Source: Halogeometricum rufum
GTDB lineage: Archaea; Halobacteriota; Halobacteria; Halobacteriales; Haloferacaceae
Reading direction: 5' to 3'
Assembly (NCBI RefSeq): GCF_900112175.1
Contig: NZ_FOYT01000002.1
Coordinates: 434,001 to 498,000 of the forward strand
DNA length: 64,000 nucleotides
The translations under genes and the position numbers were made by a program. The notes under the pieces were generated by a model. That model ran no database searches and was not told where the DNA came from. It saw only the letters and a list, made by a program, of their open reading frames with translations. Below are positions 26,399-35,223 of the stretch, piece by piece (position 1 is the stretch's first letter; the number at the start of each line of letters is the position of its first letter).

Positions 26399-27385
26399 TC
26401 ACTCGAACGTCGCCGCGGCCGACTCGCGGGAGAGTCCGGCGGTGAGAGCGAGGACGAGTTTCACCCGCGCCTTCGCCGTCGAGAGGTCGCCCGCGTAGGC
26501 GACGCCGTGGTCGCGGAGGGTGACGCCGCCGCCCGCGGTGCCGTACACCGCCTCGGTCGGGCCGGCGTGGCACCGCGAGGAGACGACGACGGGGACCGAC
26601 TCGAGAGCGTCGGCGACGGCGTCTCCGAGCGGACCGGTCGCGTTGCCGAGTCCCGTCCCCTCGACGACGACGCCGTCGGCGTCTGGGAGGAGGCGTTCGA
26701 GGGCGCTCCCGTCGACGCCCGTCCCCGAGTGCACGACGGGGACCACGGCGTAGTCACCTGCGTCCCGGTCCGGGTCGAGAGCCTCGGCCGGGAGCGACAG
26801 GTCGGACGCGGCCCGCGCGGGGTCCCGGTGGATGCGCGTCGTCGCGCGCGTGAACATCGCCACCGGTCCCTTTCCGGGCGACTGGAACGTGTCCAGCGCG
26901 TTCGTGTGCGTCTTGACCGCGTCGCGGGCGGCGTGGAGTTCGTCGTCGAAGGCGACGTGGGCGCCCGGCGCGAATCGGTCGTCGACGGCCGCCCGGACGG
27001 CAGTCAAGAGGTTCGCCGGGGCGTCGGACCCCGGTTCGTCGAAGCGCCGTTGCGACCCGGTGACGACCACGGGCACCGACACGTCGCAGGCGACGTCGAG
27101 CGCGTACGCCGTGTCAGCGAGCGTGTCCGTCCCCTGCGTGACGACGACGCCGTCCGCGCCGTCGGCCGCGGCGGTTCGAACCGCGTCCGCGGCCGCGGCG
27201 ACGACGCCGAAGTCCATGTCGAACCCCGGTCGCGACCCGACGTCGGTGACGCGCAACGACGCGTGGTCCGCGACGGCCGGCACCGCCTCGACGAGTTCTT
27301 CGCCCGCCTTCGCGGGGGCCGCGCCGTCCTCGGCTGGTTCGCTCGCTATCGTTCCGCCGCACCCGACGACGTGTACCGTAGACAT
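26399..27385 (-). CDS. ansA: Type I L-asparaginase
   Basis: A 328-residue enzyme hydrolysing asparagine to aspartate and ammonia. The first catalytic Thr is in GCGGTIAS (8-15); the second set is in VVTQGTDTLADTAYAL with the conserved T-D pair. FTGSQR-type substrate-loop sequence is seen as VTGSQRRFDEPGSDA. It lacks the N-terminal domain of GatD encoded at 45013, so it acts on free asparagine rather than tRNA. It stands alone on the minus strand. Confidence 0.9.
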   Translation of the reverse strand: MSTVHVVGCGGTIASEPAEDGAAPAKAGEELVEAVPAVADHASLRVTDVGSRPGFDMDFGVVAAAADAVRTAAADGADGVVVTQGTDTLADTAYALDVACDVSVPVVVTGSQRRFDEPGSDAPANLLTAVRAAVDDRFAPGAHVAFDDELHAARDAVKTHTNALDTFQSPGKGPVAMFTRATTRIHRDPARAASDLSLPAEALDPDRDAGDYAVVPVVHSGTGVDGSALERLLPDADGVVVEGTGLGNATGPLGDAVADALESVPVVVSSRCHAGPTEAVYGTAGGGVTLRDHGVAYAGDLSTAKARVKLVLALTAGLSRESAAATFE

Positions 27386-27810
27386 CGTTCGTCCCCGAGG
27401 ACGCCGCCGCGTCGATTACGTCTTTCGCCACCGGCGCGCGTCGGTCCCACCCCCGATAGCGGCGCGTACGACCCCGTCACGTCGGATTATCGGAACGTTT
27501 TCTCCCCGTCACCGGGTGAAATGGAGGGGACTCGCGGCCCGCAGCCGGTTCGGTAGTCTGTGGGCGCGTCCGCCGCGTTCGACCGCGTCAGACGATTATC
27601 TCATCTCCGACAGTATCTTCCAAAAGAACGTATCTTGTCACGAACGGTTTCACATCGAAACCGATTCTATGAGCTGAATAAACTATCTCGGAGTCTCTCG
27701 CCTCGTTTAGAACAGTCATCGTTCCGTTACTGTCTGATTTAAACGGTTATGAACAGACGCCAACTCTCGGGCGGGTTAATGTGAGTGTCCGGCCTTCGGA
27801 CAGGTGAGGT
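27386..27810. other. 425-bp gene-free region with AT-rich patch
   Basis: No convincing coding frame. Bases about 27590-27760 are markedly AT-richer than the rest of the window by eye. TTTAAA at 27738-27743 is a probable promoter for the small membrane protein at 27823. A perfect 6-bp hairpin with a 5-nt loop, TGTCCG/CGGACA, spans 27786-27802 in its predicted leader. Confidence 0.5.
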
Positions 27811-27822
27811 GTGCCCCAGGAA

Positions 27823-28107
27823 ATGTCGAACTCGTCATCAACGGTCCCCCACGAACGCTTCGCCCGACTGCGCGAAGTGATAGCAACGACGCCGAACACC
27901 GTCCGCTTCGGACTGAAACTGGTCGCCTATCCGATTCAGTTCGTCGCGTTCTGGCTGGCCGTCGCTCTCCCCTTCCTCTACTTACCGCTCCTGCACGGCG
28001 GCCTCCGGGGCGGACAGGCGACGGTGTTCGGGTCGCTCCTCGCGGTCAACGTCGCCGCCCTGGTCATCGGGCACGGGCACAGCAGCGACGAGACCGAGAA
28101 TCGGTAG
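27823..28107 (+). CDS. Small membrane protein, two TM segments (94 residues)
   Basis: A 94-residue protein starting MSNSSSTVPHERFARLREVI (ATG 27823; a GTG at 27811 would add four residues). A basic amphipathic N-terminal stretch is followed by two membrane segments (about 33-53 and 62-80) and a hydrophilic tail HGHSSDETENR. The His/Asp/Glu tail could bind a metal, but this is speculation. Its leader carries a hairpin at 27786-27802. Confidence 0.62.
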   Translation: MSNSSSTVPHERFARLREVIATTPNTVRFGLKLVAYPIQFVAFWLAVALPFLYLPLLHGGLRGGQATVFGSLLAVNVAALVIGHGHSSDETENR

Positions 28108-28220
28108 CTTCGGCCCTCCCCCACCGTTCCCACCGCTTCGGTCCACCCTCACCGCTTCCCACCGCTTCGGCCCTCCCCCACCACTCCGGCCCTCCCACGC
28201 TTCTTCGTTTTCTCTCGGCC
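28105..28220 (+). repeat. C-rich degenerate tandem repeat
   Basis: About five imperfect copies of an element like ccgcttcggccctccccacc occur here, e.g. around 28112, 28132, 28158 and 28185. The strand is strongly C-rich with few G, unlike its surroundings. It lies between the small membrane protein and the aldo/keto reductase and holds no gene. Confidence 0.55.
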
Positions 28221-28307
28221 CCGAACTGATCGCGTCCGCCGGTCGCACCGCTTCTCGCTCGGAGACGAATCGAGGCGTTTACCGCCCGACCGCTGTTTGC
28301 CACAGCC

Positions 28308-29282
28308 ATGACGCTCGATACGGTCTCGCTGGGTCGAACCGGGACGAAGGTGTCCGAGGTGGCCTTCGGGACGTGGCGGTTCGGCCGCGAAGACGACACG
28401 GGGGCCGTCGAGGTGGGTCCCGAGCGAGCACATCGACTGCTCGACGCTTACGCGGACGCCGGCGGGACGTTCATCGACACCGCCGACATGTACGGCGGCG
28501 GGCGGGCCGAGGAGTACGTCGGCGACTGGTTGGCCGAGCGCGACCGGGAGGACTTCGTCGTCGCCTCCAAGATATACTGGCCCACCCGCGAGGACCCGAA
28601 CGGGAGCGGACTCAACCGCAAGCACCTCCGCCGGAGCATCGACGAGATGCTCGACCGACTCGGGACCGACTACGTCGACGTGCTCTACACCCACCGGTGG
28701 GACGACGACACGCCGGCGCGCGAGTTCATGCGAACGCTCGACGAGTTCGTGCGCGACGGCACCGTGAACTACCTCGGGACGTCCACGTTCGAACCGAACG
28801 CGTGGAAGGTGGTGAAGGCCAACGAGATAGCCGACAAGCGGGGATACGAACCGTTCACGCTGGCGCAACCGCGCTACAACGTCGTCAACCGCGAGATAGA
28901 GGGCAACTACCTCGAGATGTGCGCCGACTACGACGTCGGCGTCGTCCCGTGGTCTCCGCTCGCGGGCGGGTTCCTCACGGGCAAGTACAGTCGCGGCGAG
29001 GAACCGCCCGCCGACTCGCGGGCCGCCTCCGACCAGCAGTTCGTCGACTCGTACCTCACGTCGGAGAACTTCGACGCCCTCGAAGCCGTCGAGTCCGTCG
29101 CCGCGGACGTCGACGCCTCGCCGGGGCAGGTCGCACTCGCGTGGTTGCTCCACCACGACCAGGTGACGGCCCCCATCGTCGGCGCGCGCACGGTGTCCCA
29201 ACTGCGGGAGAACCTCGCCGCGGCGGAGGTGTCGCTGACGGCCGACCAGTTCGAACGCCTCCTCGAAGCGAAGGCGGAGTAG
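28308..29282 (+). CDS. Aldo/keto reductase
   Basis: A 324-residue NADPH-dependent TIM-barrel reductase. Catalytic tetrad residues are visible: Asp and Tyr in FIDTADMYGGG (about 55-65), Lys in VVASKIYWPTR, and His in VLYTHRWDD. The C-terminal cofactor loop appears in PIVGARTVSQLRENLAA. Closest in style to the YghZ/AKR11-like group acting on aldehydes or ketones of unknown identity. The ATG at 28308 directly precedes the first barrel strand (SLGRTGTKVSEVAFGTW). Confidence 0.92.
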   Translation: MTLDTVSLGRTGTKVSEVAFGTWRFGREDDTGAVEVGPERAHRLLDAYADAGGTFIDTADMYGGGRAEEYVGDWLAERDREDFVVASKIYWPTREDPNGSGLNRKHLRRSIDEMLDRLGTDYVDVLYTHRWDDDTPAREFMRTLDEFVRDGTVNYLGTSTFEPNAWKVVKANEIADKRGYEPFTLAQPRYNVVNREIEGNYLEMCADYDVGVVPWSPLAGGFLTGKYSRGEEPPADSRAASDQQFVDSYLTSENFDALEAVESVAADVDASPGQVALAWLLHHDQVTAPIVGARTVSQLRENLAAAEVSLTADQFERLLEAKAE

Positions 29283-29322
29283 AACCGTCAGACGTACCGG
29301 GCGCGGCATCGTATCGGCGGGT

Positions 29323-29907
29323 ATGACCGACGCGAACGCCGCCGCGGACGTCGACCCGGACGCCTACGCCGAAGAACTGCAGCGGAAACGCGAGGAGAAG
29401 GACGACTTCTTCGCCTCGCACCCGCAGTCCCCGATTCCGCCCGAGCAACGCGACTCGTTCTCCGGACTGGACTACTTCGACCCGAACCCCGACGCCCGCG
29501 TCGCCGTCACCGTGCGGGTCCACGACGACCCCGAACCAGTGACGATGGAGACGACTGCGGGCAACGAGGTGCGCTACCTCCGACTCGTCACGTTCGCCTT
29601 CGAACTCCGCGGGGAGTCCGTCGAACTCCACGGCTACCAGCAGGAACGCGAGGACGACGACGCCATCTTCGTCCCGTTCCGGGACAAGACGACGGGCCAG
29701 CAGTCCTACCGGAACGGCCGCTACCTCGAACTCCATCCCGAAGACGGGCTGACGGACGGCGAGTCCGTCGTCTTGGACTTCAACCTCGCGTACACGCCGT
29801 TCTGCGCCTACAGCGACACCTTCGCCTGTCCACTCCCCCCGGAGGAGAACTGGCTGGAGGTGGCCGTCGCCGCCGGCGAGCGCGATTGGTCGCCTGCTAA
29901 CGAGTGA
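29323..29907 (+). CDS. DUF1684 protein
   Basis: A 194-residue soluble protein with the DUF1684 layout: an N-terminal helix EELQRKREEKDDFFASHPQSP, FVPFRDKTTGQQSYRNGRYL, VVLDFNLAYTPFCAYSD, and the C-terminal CPLPPEENWLEVAVAAGER. The family is of unknown function, sometimes linked to nucleotide or flavin chemistry; the invariant Cys in FCAY and CPLPP are kept. It follows the aldo/keto reductase by 41 bp and may be cotranscribed. Confidence 0.9.
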   Translation: MTDANAAADVDPDAYAEELQRKREEKDDFFASHPQSPIPPEQRDSFSGLDYFDPNPDARVAVTVRVHDDPEPVTMETTAGNEVRYLRLVTFAFELRGESVELHGYQQEREDDDAIFVPFRDKTTGQQSYRNGRYLELHPEDGLTDGESVVLDFNLAYTPFCAYSDTFACPLPPEENWLEVAVAAGERDWSPANE

Positions 29908-29963
29908 CACAATCGCACGATGAAAGCGCAATACACATATTCGACGCCTGCCCAGCGTCAGGC

Positions 29964-30152
29964 ATGGGACTGCTCAGCAGCAAGAAAGCGCTCGTCGGTC
30001 TGGTTCTGATGGTCGTCGGAACGCTCGCGTTCCTCCCCAGCGTCGTCCCCGGCGTCGCGGGTGTCTCGGTGTACGCACTGGCCGTGGCCGCTCTCGTCCT
30101 CACGGTGGGGACGTGGCTCGTCGGAACGTCCGGCGGCGGTCGACCGGTCTAG
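29964..30152 (+). CDS. Small membrane protein, two TM segments (62 residues)
   Basis: A 62-residue protein MGLLSSKKALVGLVLMVVG with two hydrophobic segments (about 9-29 and 34-52) and a Gly-rich tail. ATG 29964 is preferred over an overlapping upstream ATG at 29904. An AT-containing stretch (acacatattc, 29932-29941) lies about 25 nt before the ATG and would give a leaderless transcript. Function unknown. Confidence 0.6.
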   Translation: MGLLSSKKALVGLVLMVVGTLAFLPSVVPGVAGVSVYALAVAALVLTVGTWLVGTSGGGRPV

Positions 30153-30275
30153 ACGGCGTCTCGCGCTGATTTTTCGTCTCGAAGCTACGGTCCCGAGCGC
30201 TGGCTCCGGCGTTCGCGTCGTCGAGGAGTGGCCGTCGCTCGCCGCGTGGCGTCGATAAGAAAGGGAAGTCGCCGA

Positions 30276-30770
30276 TTAGTTGTTCGGTGCCGTGTACTCC
30301 GAGAGCGTCGCGGAGTTCTCGTTGTTCTCGGAGTTCCAGACGACGCGGAACGTCTGTCCGCTGAGGTCTCCGTTGCCGCCAGCGTAGAGCGTCGAACCGG
30401 CGCTCACAGACGCCGACGAACCGAAGCCGCCAGAGTCAGTGAATCCCTCGCTTGAGCTGGTAGTTTCGGTAGATATACCGACCAAATTTTTGTCCGTAGC
30501 GACGTCGACGTCCTTCGTAGCCGTGAGGTTCAGTCGACTTGCGTCGATCGTATCACCCGTCTCGTGCGTGATCGTCACGTTGTCGTTCGAGGCGTCCTCG
30601 AAGTCGAATCCGAAACTGGCCTGCGGCGTGGTCTGCGAGACGCTTCCCCCGAGGTTGAGCACGAACGTGCCGATGACGGCGGCGAGGATGACCGTGATAG
30701 CCACCATCAGGATGACGCCGATGACCGGCGACACCGCGGAGTCGTCCGTGAATAATTGTTTAAGTTTCAT
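30276..30770 (-). CDS. Type IV pilin (haloarchaeal PilA-like), distal copy
   Basis: A 164-residue pilin subunit. The class III signal [12 protein letters not shown] precedes [17 protein letters not shown], the conserved H-domain of haloarchaeal adhesion pilins; PibD would cleave before the hydrophobic helix. After the helix come [12 protein letters not shown], a Ser/Thr-rich variable middle with a serine-rich insert ([12 protein letters not shown]), and a C-terminal [23 protein letters not shown]. It is separated by one base from the stop of the second pilin gene, so both are in one unit and this is the downstream member. Confidence 0.92.
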   Translation of the reverse strand: MKLKQLFTDDSAVSPVIGVILMVAITVILAAVIGTFVLNLGGSVSQTTPQASFGFDFEDASNDNVTITHETGDTIDASRLNLTATKDVDVATDKNLVGISTETTSSSEGFTDSGGFGSSASVSAGSTLYAGGNGDLSGQTFRVVWNSENNENSATLSEYTAPNN

Positions 30771-30771
30771 T

Positions 30772-31182
30772 TTAGTTCGGAGCCGTGGACTCGCTCAGCG
30801 TCGCGGAGTTATCGCCGTTCTCGCTCTCCCAGACGACGCGGTACGTCTCTCCGTTGTTGTACCCCTTGAGAACCTGCATATCGCCAGCACTGATCCTCTG
30901 ATCGCCTTCGTTCCACGTAACGTCGTCGTCGCCTCCAACGATTCTGACAGTTGCCGTACTGATATCGATCGTGTCCCCAGTTTCATGGGTAACGTTGATA
31001 CCGGTACTGTTGTAATCGAATCCGAAACTGGCCTGCGGCGTAGTCTGTGAAACGCTTCCCCCGAGGTTGAGCACGAACGTGCCGATGACGGCGGCGAGGA
31101 TGACCGTGATGGCCACCATCAGGATGACGCCGATGACCGGCGACACCGCGGAGTCGTCCGTGAACAGCTGTTTGAGCTTCAT
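30772..31182 (-). CDS. Type IV pilin (haloarchaeal PilA-like), promoter-proximal copy
   Basis: A 136-residue pilin. Residues 1-50 are nearly identical to the other pilin, including the signal and H-domain; the C-terminus [19 protein letters not shown] also matches. The middle is shorter and different (it contains [15 protein letters not shown]). ATG 31182 begins MKLKQLF; an upstream frame adds a non-pilin sequence. The likely promoter is an AT-rich stretch around 31318-31331 (acttaaatctaaa), leaving a leader of roughly 110 nt. Confidence 0.92.
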   Translation of the reverse strand: MKLKQLFTDDSAVSPVIGVILMVAITVILAAVIGTFVLNLGGSVSQTTPQASFGFDYNSTGINVTHETGDTIDISTATVRIVGGDDDVTWNEGDQRISAGDMQVLKGYNNGETYRVVWESENGDNSATLSESTAPN

Positions 31183-31810
31183 GGTTGGTTTGTCGGACAC
31201 ACTCCGACGACAGAAGAGTCGGCGGTTCGCTTCCCCCTCGGTGACCCCACCGGAGTCGGTGGGCCACCGTCCCATCCCCTGTCGTGGCGTGTCTATTCGC
31301 CCCGATACGCTACTCCAACTTAAATCTAAAGGTCAAGTTAACCGAACAGTCATATACGAGTTCATCCGTTAATCACCCCTTTAAGACCAGTTTAAATGGG
31401 GGTAGTCACCCCTGTTCGGGAGTTTCGGGCGGATAGACAAAAACTATCGAACAGTCGGGCCGTTTCCGGCCGGCCGCCCGAGCGCCGACGGGGCCGATGC
31501 TCCGATCGGTCCGGTCGGCGTCCCAACCCCGACGCGCTACTCGGCCCGTCGTCGGTCAGGTCGCCGATGTTCAGTGGCTCTCGTCGAGGCGCGGTGCCGC
31601 AGTCGCTCGTCGTAAGTTGTTCGTGCCCGCGCACGCGAGAGCCGCACCGCTCACTCGGGACGAACAACCGCCTCTCGCCACTGCATCGAGGACGGTCACG
31701 GCTCTCGGCGGGGGAGTACCGAGCAGAATCGTGCGGGGAGCGGGCGACCGTGGGACCAACGAAAGCCGCGCGGACACGGAGGGCGCGCGGCGTGCGTACG
31801 GAACCGCGAA

Positions 31811-31845
31811 GTGCGGTCCGCCCTACCCAAGGCGGCAGTACGCAC
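31811..31845 (+). other. Strong two-step hairpin upstream of the S-layer gene
   Basis: GTGCG ... CCGCC, loop ctacccaa, GGCGG ... CGCAC form two stacked 5-bp GC stems with short internal loops. It could be part of a small RNA or an upstream terminator. No T-run follows. Confidence 0.4.
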
Positions 31846-31944
31846 CGTCACCTAACTCGTCAGTCCAAAAAAGGTTTTCTGTTGATAATTCCTACATCGG
31901 CGACTGACAGGGAGTTTAACTCGTGGCCATCGTGTTAGTACAGA

Positions 31945-31975
31945 AAGTATTTACGTGACACGGTCGTCGGACCGT
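31945..31975 (+). promoter_or_regulatory. Probable S-layer gene promoter with hairpin at the expected start site
   Basis: aagtatttacg (31945-31955) is the best TATA-like element. About 20-25 nt later is the perfect inverted repeat ACGGTC gtcg GACCGT (31960-31975). A transcript from here would carry a leader of about 125 nt, in line with the unusually long leaders reported for haloarchaeal S-layer genes. A second weak candidate is agtttaac near 31912-31919. Confidence 0.45.
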
Positions 31976-32099
31976 ACGTACCCCTGCCCATGGTGACATC
32001 CGTGAGTAACTCCATCCAAGTCCGTGCGGTCGGGCGCTCTGTGGGATACAGAGGGTGGACGAAAGCCGGTGTTGCCGTCTGCAACAACTCCAAAAATCC

Positions 32100-34925
32100 A
32101 TGACAAGCAACACGAAGCAACTCCGCGCGGTATTCCTCGCGGCGCTGATGGTCATGTCGGTTTTCGCCGGCACCGTCGCGTTCGCTGGAAGCGCTGCTGC
32201 GGTTACTGGTGCCTCTGTGGACTTCTTCAACCCAGACAATCTGGACGAAGGAACCACGGAGACACACAACCTGAACGTATCGTTCACTGGATATGCTGAC
32301 AGCGCTGGCGACGACTACGTCAACGTCACCCTCCCCGCAGGGACGATTGACGACGCCACTGGCCTCACCGTCGAGACCCGAGATGGTGACGTGATCACCA
32401 CCGTCTCCTCGGGCGACGTCAACGGTGACAGCCTGAACGTCTCGTTCGACGCGACGGGCACAGCCCACAACGACACCATCTACCTCAACGGGTCGATGGA
32501 CGTGGCTGCGCCGTCCAACGTCGACGGTGACGTCTCCGGTCCCATCAGCTTCACGCTCACGGACAGCGACGGCACGTCCGAGAGCGCTCAGCAGACCGTC
32601 ACCATCAACGACGCCGACGCGTCGGGTGACACCGAGGCTCCCGAATACCTCGAATCGGTCCACTACGACGCTGACACCACCGACGACGAGACCGAAATCG
32701 AGTTCTCGTTCAGCGAGGAAGTCAACAACCTCGGTGACGCCAACCTCTACCTCGACGAGAAACCGCTCGGCACGGTGAGCGAGTTCACCGAGTCCGTCAG
32801 CAACGAGGGTGGCGGTCAGTACATCGCCACTGTCGACGGCTCTGACGTCAACACCGGCGAAATCGAGGTTCTCCTCACGTCTAGCATCACCGACGCCGGC
32901 GGCAACGAACTCACCAACACCGGTAACAAGACCGTCGAGGTCGCACCCGTCACCGTGACGGGCGGTGAAGACGTGAACGCCTACCAGGGCTCGCAGGTTG
33001 CCGTCGTCGCTGACGGCACCGACACGGGTATCGAAGTCGAAGCCAGCGGCGAAGAGGACTTCGACTACTTCGTGTCCGGTAGCACCGGTGCGAACAGCGA
33101 AGTGTTCGTCTTCGACACGGACGACCGTGACATCGGTCAGTACAACATCTCCATCGAAGGCGAAAGCGAAGCGACGGTCAACGTTCGTGACCTCGGTCTG
33201 GAAGTCGACATCGACGACCTGAACATCACGAACGACGACGAAATCGAAGGGACGGTCTCCGCGAACGCGGGTAACCGTCCGGTCACGCTCGAACTGCTCG
33301 ACTCCGACGGCGACGTCGTCGACGAGCAGGGCAGCACCATCGCCGCTCGTCTGACGGGTCAGGCCGAGTACGAGTTCACGTACAACGCCTCCGACCTCGA
33401 CCTCGACGACGGTAACTACACCGTGCTGGCGACGGACAACCAGTCCGGTGTCGAAGCGGAATCCTCCTCCATCGTCGTCACCGACGCTGGTGAGGGCCGC
33501 GCCGACATCGGCGGCTCCGGCATCATCACCGAACAGCGTGGTGACGTCGCGAACATCACCATCACGCTGCAGAACACCGACTACGCGACCCTGACGCTCG
33601 GGTCCGACGACGTCGGCTACCGCAGCAACGTGACGGTCGAAGACGAGAACGGCGACGGCGAAGTCAACCTCCTGTTCAACACGTGGGCGGCAACGGGTCG
33701 CTCGGGTAACGTCGAGAACACGAACGTCTACGACGTGCCCAACCTGGAGGACGACGACGACTCCATCACTGACGCCACCATCGAGGAAGGCGTCGACTCG
33801 CTCCTCGAATCCGGCGAGTACGACCTCGAAGTCCGCGCCGGTCAGAGCGAGGAAGAAGACTCGCAGGGCGTCGGCACGCTGACGCTCGAAGAGCGCAACA
33901 CGACGTCCATCCGTAGCTGGACCGCCCCGACGGGCACCAGCTTCGACGACACCGAAGAACTCTACGACGCGGTCGGTGACAACAACCTCACCCAGTCCAA
34001 CCAGATCGCCTACGGCGACATGGCCGTCCACCAGCTCGAGGCCTCCGGTCTCGAAGGCCTGCTGGGCGCTCAGGACGAGGACGAGGTGACGAGTGAGTTC
34101 TTCGACAACGACGGCGACGAGTACAAGCTCACCGTCGAGCAGATGGACCCCGGTGCGAACCGCGACCCGTACCAGGTCCTCCTCGGCCCGGACAACGCGA
34201 CCGTGTGGGCTGACTCGGAGAACGACACGTACTTCATCATCTACGACACGGACTCCAACAACCTGAACACGGACACGCGGTCCATCGAAGATGACGACAC
34301 GCTCGAAGCCAACTTCACCGTCTACGAGGACGAAGACAACCTCACCGACGTTGAAGACGGCGAGACCGTCCTCGACGAGTACAGCTTCGTCGAGGCCGAG
34401 TACATGGTCGACGAGCCCGTGAACGTCTCGGCCTCTGGCGAGCAGACGATAATGGGCGAGACGACCGTCGCACCCGGCACGGAAGTCAGCCTGCGCGCCC
34501 GCTCCAGCGGCGACACGCAGCCGAGCTTCCTGAAGACGGCGACCGTCTACGTCACGGAGAACCAGACGTTCTCCAGTACGTTCGACTTCAGCGAGCAGGA
34601 AGTCGGCGACACGTTCGAGCTGACGGTCCGTGGCGGCGCTGCTGACTCCGAGACGTTCGACGGGAACGTCGTGGAGAGCGTCGAGACGGAGACGAACATG
34701 ACGGAGACGGAGATGACGGAGACGGAGATGACTGAGACGGAGATGACGGACACCGAAACCGAGGCGCCCGGTACGGACACCGAAGCGCCCGGTACGGACA
34801 CCGAAGCGCCCGGTACGGACACCGGCACGGAGCCCGCCACTGAGACCGGTACGCCCGGCTTCGGTGTGGTCGTCGCCGTGACGGCACTGCTGGCCGCCGC
34901 GCTCCTCGCCATCCGTCGCGACTAA
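32100..34925 (+). CDS. csg: S-layer glycoprotein (PGF-CTERM type)
   Basis: A 941-residue surface-layer protein forming the cell envelope. Signal peptide: residues 1 to about 34, ending AGSAAAV. The mature part begins with beta-domains (DUF7827-like) holding many N-glycosylation sequons (NVSFT, NVTLP, NGSMD, NITITL). Near the C-terminus is a Thr/Glu-rich stalk with MTETE and APGTDTE repeats (about 865-910), a likely O-glycosylated spacer. It ends with PGFGVV, one membrane helix and RRD, the tripartite signal cut and lipid-linked by ArtA. ATG 32100 starts the signal (MTSNTKQLRAVF). Codon use is less extreme than in neighbours, as in very highly expressed genes. Confidence 0.95.
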   Translation: MTSNTKQLRAVFLAALMVMSVFAGTVAFAGSAAAVTGASVDFFNPDNLDEGTTETHNLNVSFTGYADSAGDDYVNVTLPAGTIDDATGLTVETRDGDVITTVSSGDVNGDSLNVSFDATGTAHNDTIYLNGSMDVAAPSNVDGDVSGPISFTLTDSDGTSESAQQTVTINDADASGDTEAPEYLESVHYDADTTDDETEIEFSFSEEVNNLGDANLYLDEKPLGTVSEFTESVSNEGGGQYIATVDGSDVNTGEIEVLLTSSITDAGGNELTNTGNKTVEVAPVTVTGGEDVNAYQGSQVAVVADGTDTGIEVEASGEEDFDYFVSGSTGANSEVFVFDTDDRDIGQYNISIEGESEATVNVRDLGLEVDIDDLNITNDDEIEGTVSANAGNRPVTLELLDSDGDVVDEQGSTIAARLTGQAEYEFTYNASDLDLDDGNYTVLATDNQSGVEAESSSIVVTDAGEGRADIGGSGIITEQRGDVANITITLQNTDYATLTLGSDDVGYRSNVTVEDENGDGEVNLLFNTWAATGRSGNVENTNVYDVPNLEDDDDSITDATIEEGVDSLLESGEYDLEVRAGQSEEEDSQGVGTLTLEERNTTSIRSWTAPTGTSFDDTEELYDAVGDNNLTQSNQIAYGDMAVHQLEASGLEGLLGAQDEDEVTSEFFDNDGDEYKLTVEQMDPGANRDPYQVLLGPDNATVWADSENDTYFIIYDTDSNNLNTDTRSIEDDDTLEANFTVYEDEDNLTDVEDGETVLDEYSFVEAEYMVDEPVNVSASGEQTIMGETTVAPGTEVSLRARSSGDTQPSFLKTATVYVTENQTFSSTFDFSEQEVGDTFELTVRGGAADSETFDGNVVESVETETNMTETEMTETEMTETEMTDTETEAPGTDTEAPGTDTEAPGTDTGTEPATETGTPGFGVVVAVTALLAAALLAIRRD

Positions 34926-35223
34926 CGTCTGAACCACCGGCTCGCGCCGGCCCTTCGAACTTCACTTATTTCGACGCCGCAACCGAGAGCGACAGCGCCG
35001 TCGCGCGACGACGGTCGGCCGTTCACGACATCTTCTGCCGACGCACGTTCGACCGCAGAACCGGTGCCGTCGCTGACGGACGGTTCGAGACGGACGGCGT
35101 GAACGACCGACGAACCGTGAGACGGTCCGGTCGAGAGGCGAAACCGAGCGCACTCGGAGCGTCGAACGGCCGTTGTGACTCGACGAGGAAGGAGACGACT
35201 GTTCGCGTGACGTTCGAGAGAAG
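34926..35223. other. Gene-free 298 bp between S-layer gene and tRNA-Met
   Basis: No supported gene. The first ~25 bases after the S-layer stop include gaaccaccggctcgcgccggcc, with a small CGGC/GCCG hairpin that could end the S-layer transcript. No T-run of note is present on the plus strand. Confidence 0.4.

Larger units (their letters stand above)
31183..32099. other. 917-bp non-coding region between pilins and the S-layer gene
   Basis: Frames of 100-180 codons exist here but are Arg/Ser-rich and lack haloarchaeal acidity, so I call none coding. Content: pilin promoter near 31318-31331; a near-palindromic AT block with cacccctttaa and tttaaatggggg around 31372-31400; a strong hairpin at 31811-31845; and the S-layer promoter around 31945. 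The long span would allow an unannotated small RNA or a long leader. Confidence 0.5.

Noticed and set aside
26399-27385. Second gatD
   Set aside because: The protein lacks the N-terminal GatD domain and begins right at the asparaginase fold, so it is a type I asparaginase. The real gatD is at 45013.
31396-31938. A 180-codon frame in the S-layer upstream region
   Set aside because: Arg/Ser/Pro-rich and not acidic, without domain or ribosome-site support; the region is better read as non-coding.
31935-34937. A 1000-codon open frame on the minus strand over the S-layer gene
   Set aside because: It is the antisense shadow of a highly biased coding frame. It lacks domains and is Val/Arg/Asp-rich, while the plus frame has a signal peptide, sequons and PGF-CTERM.
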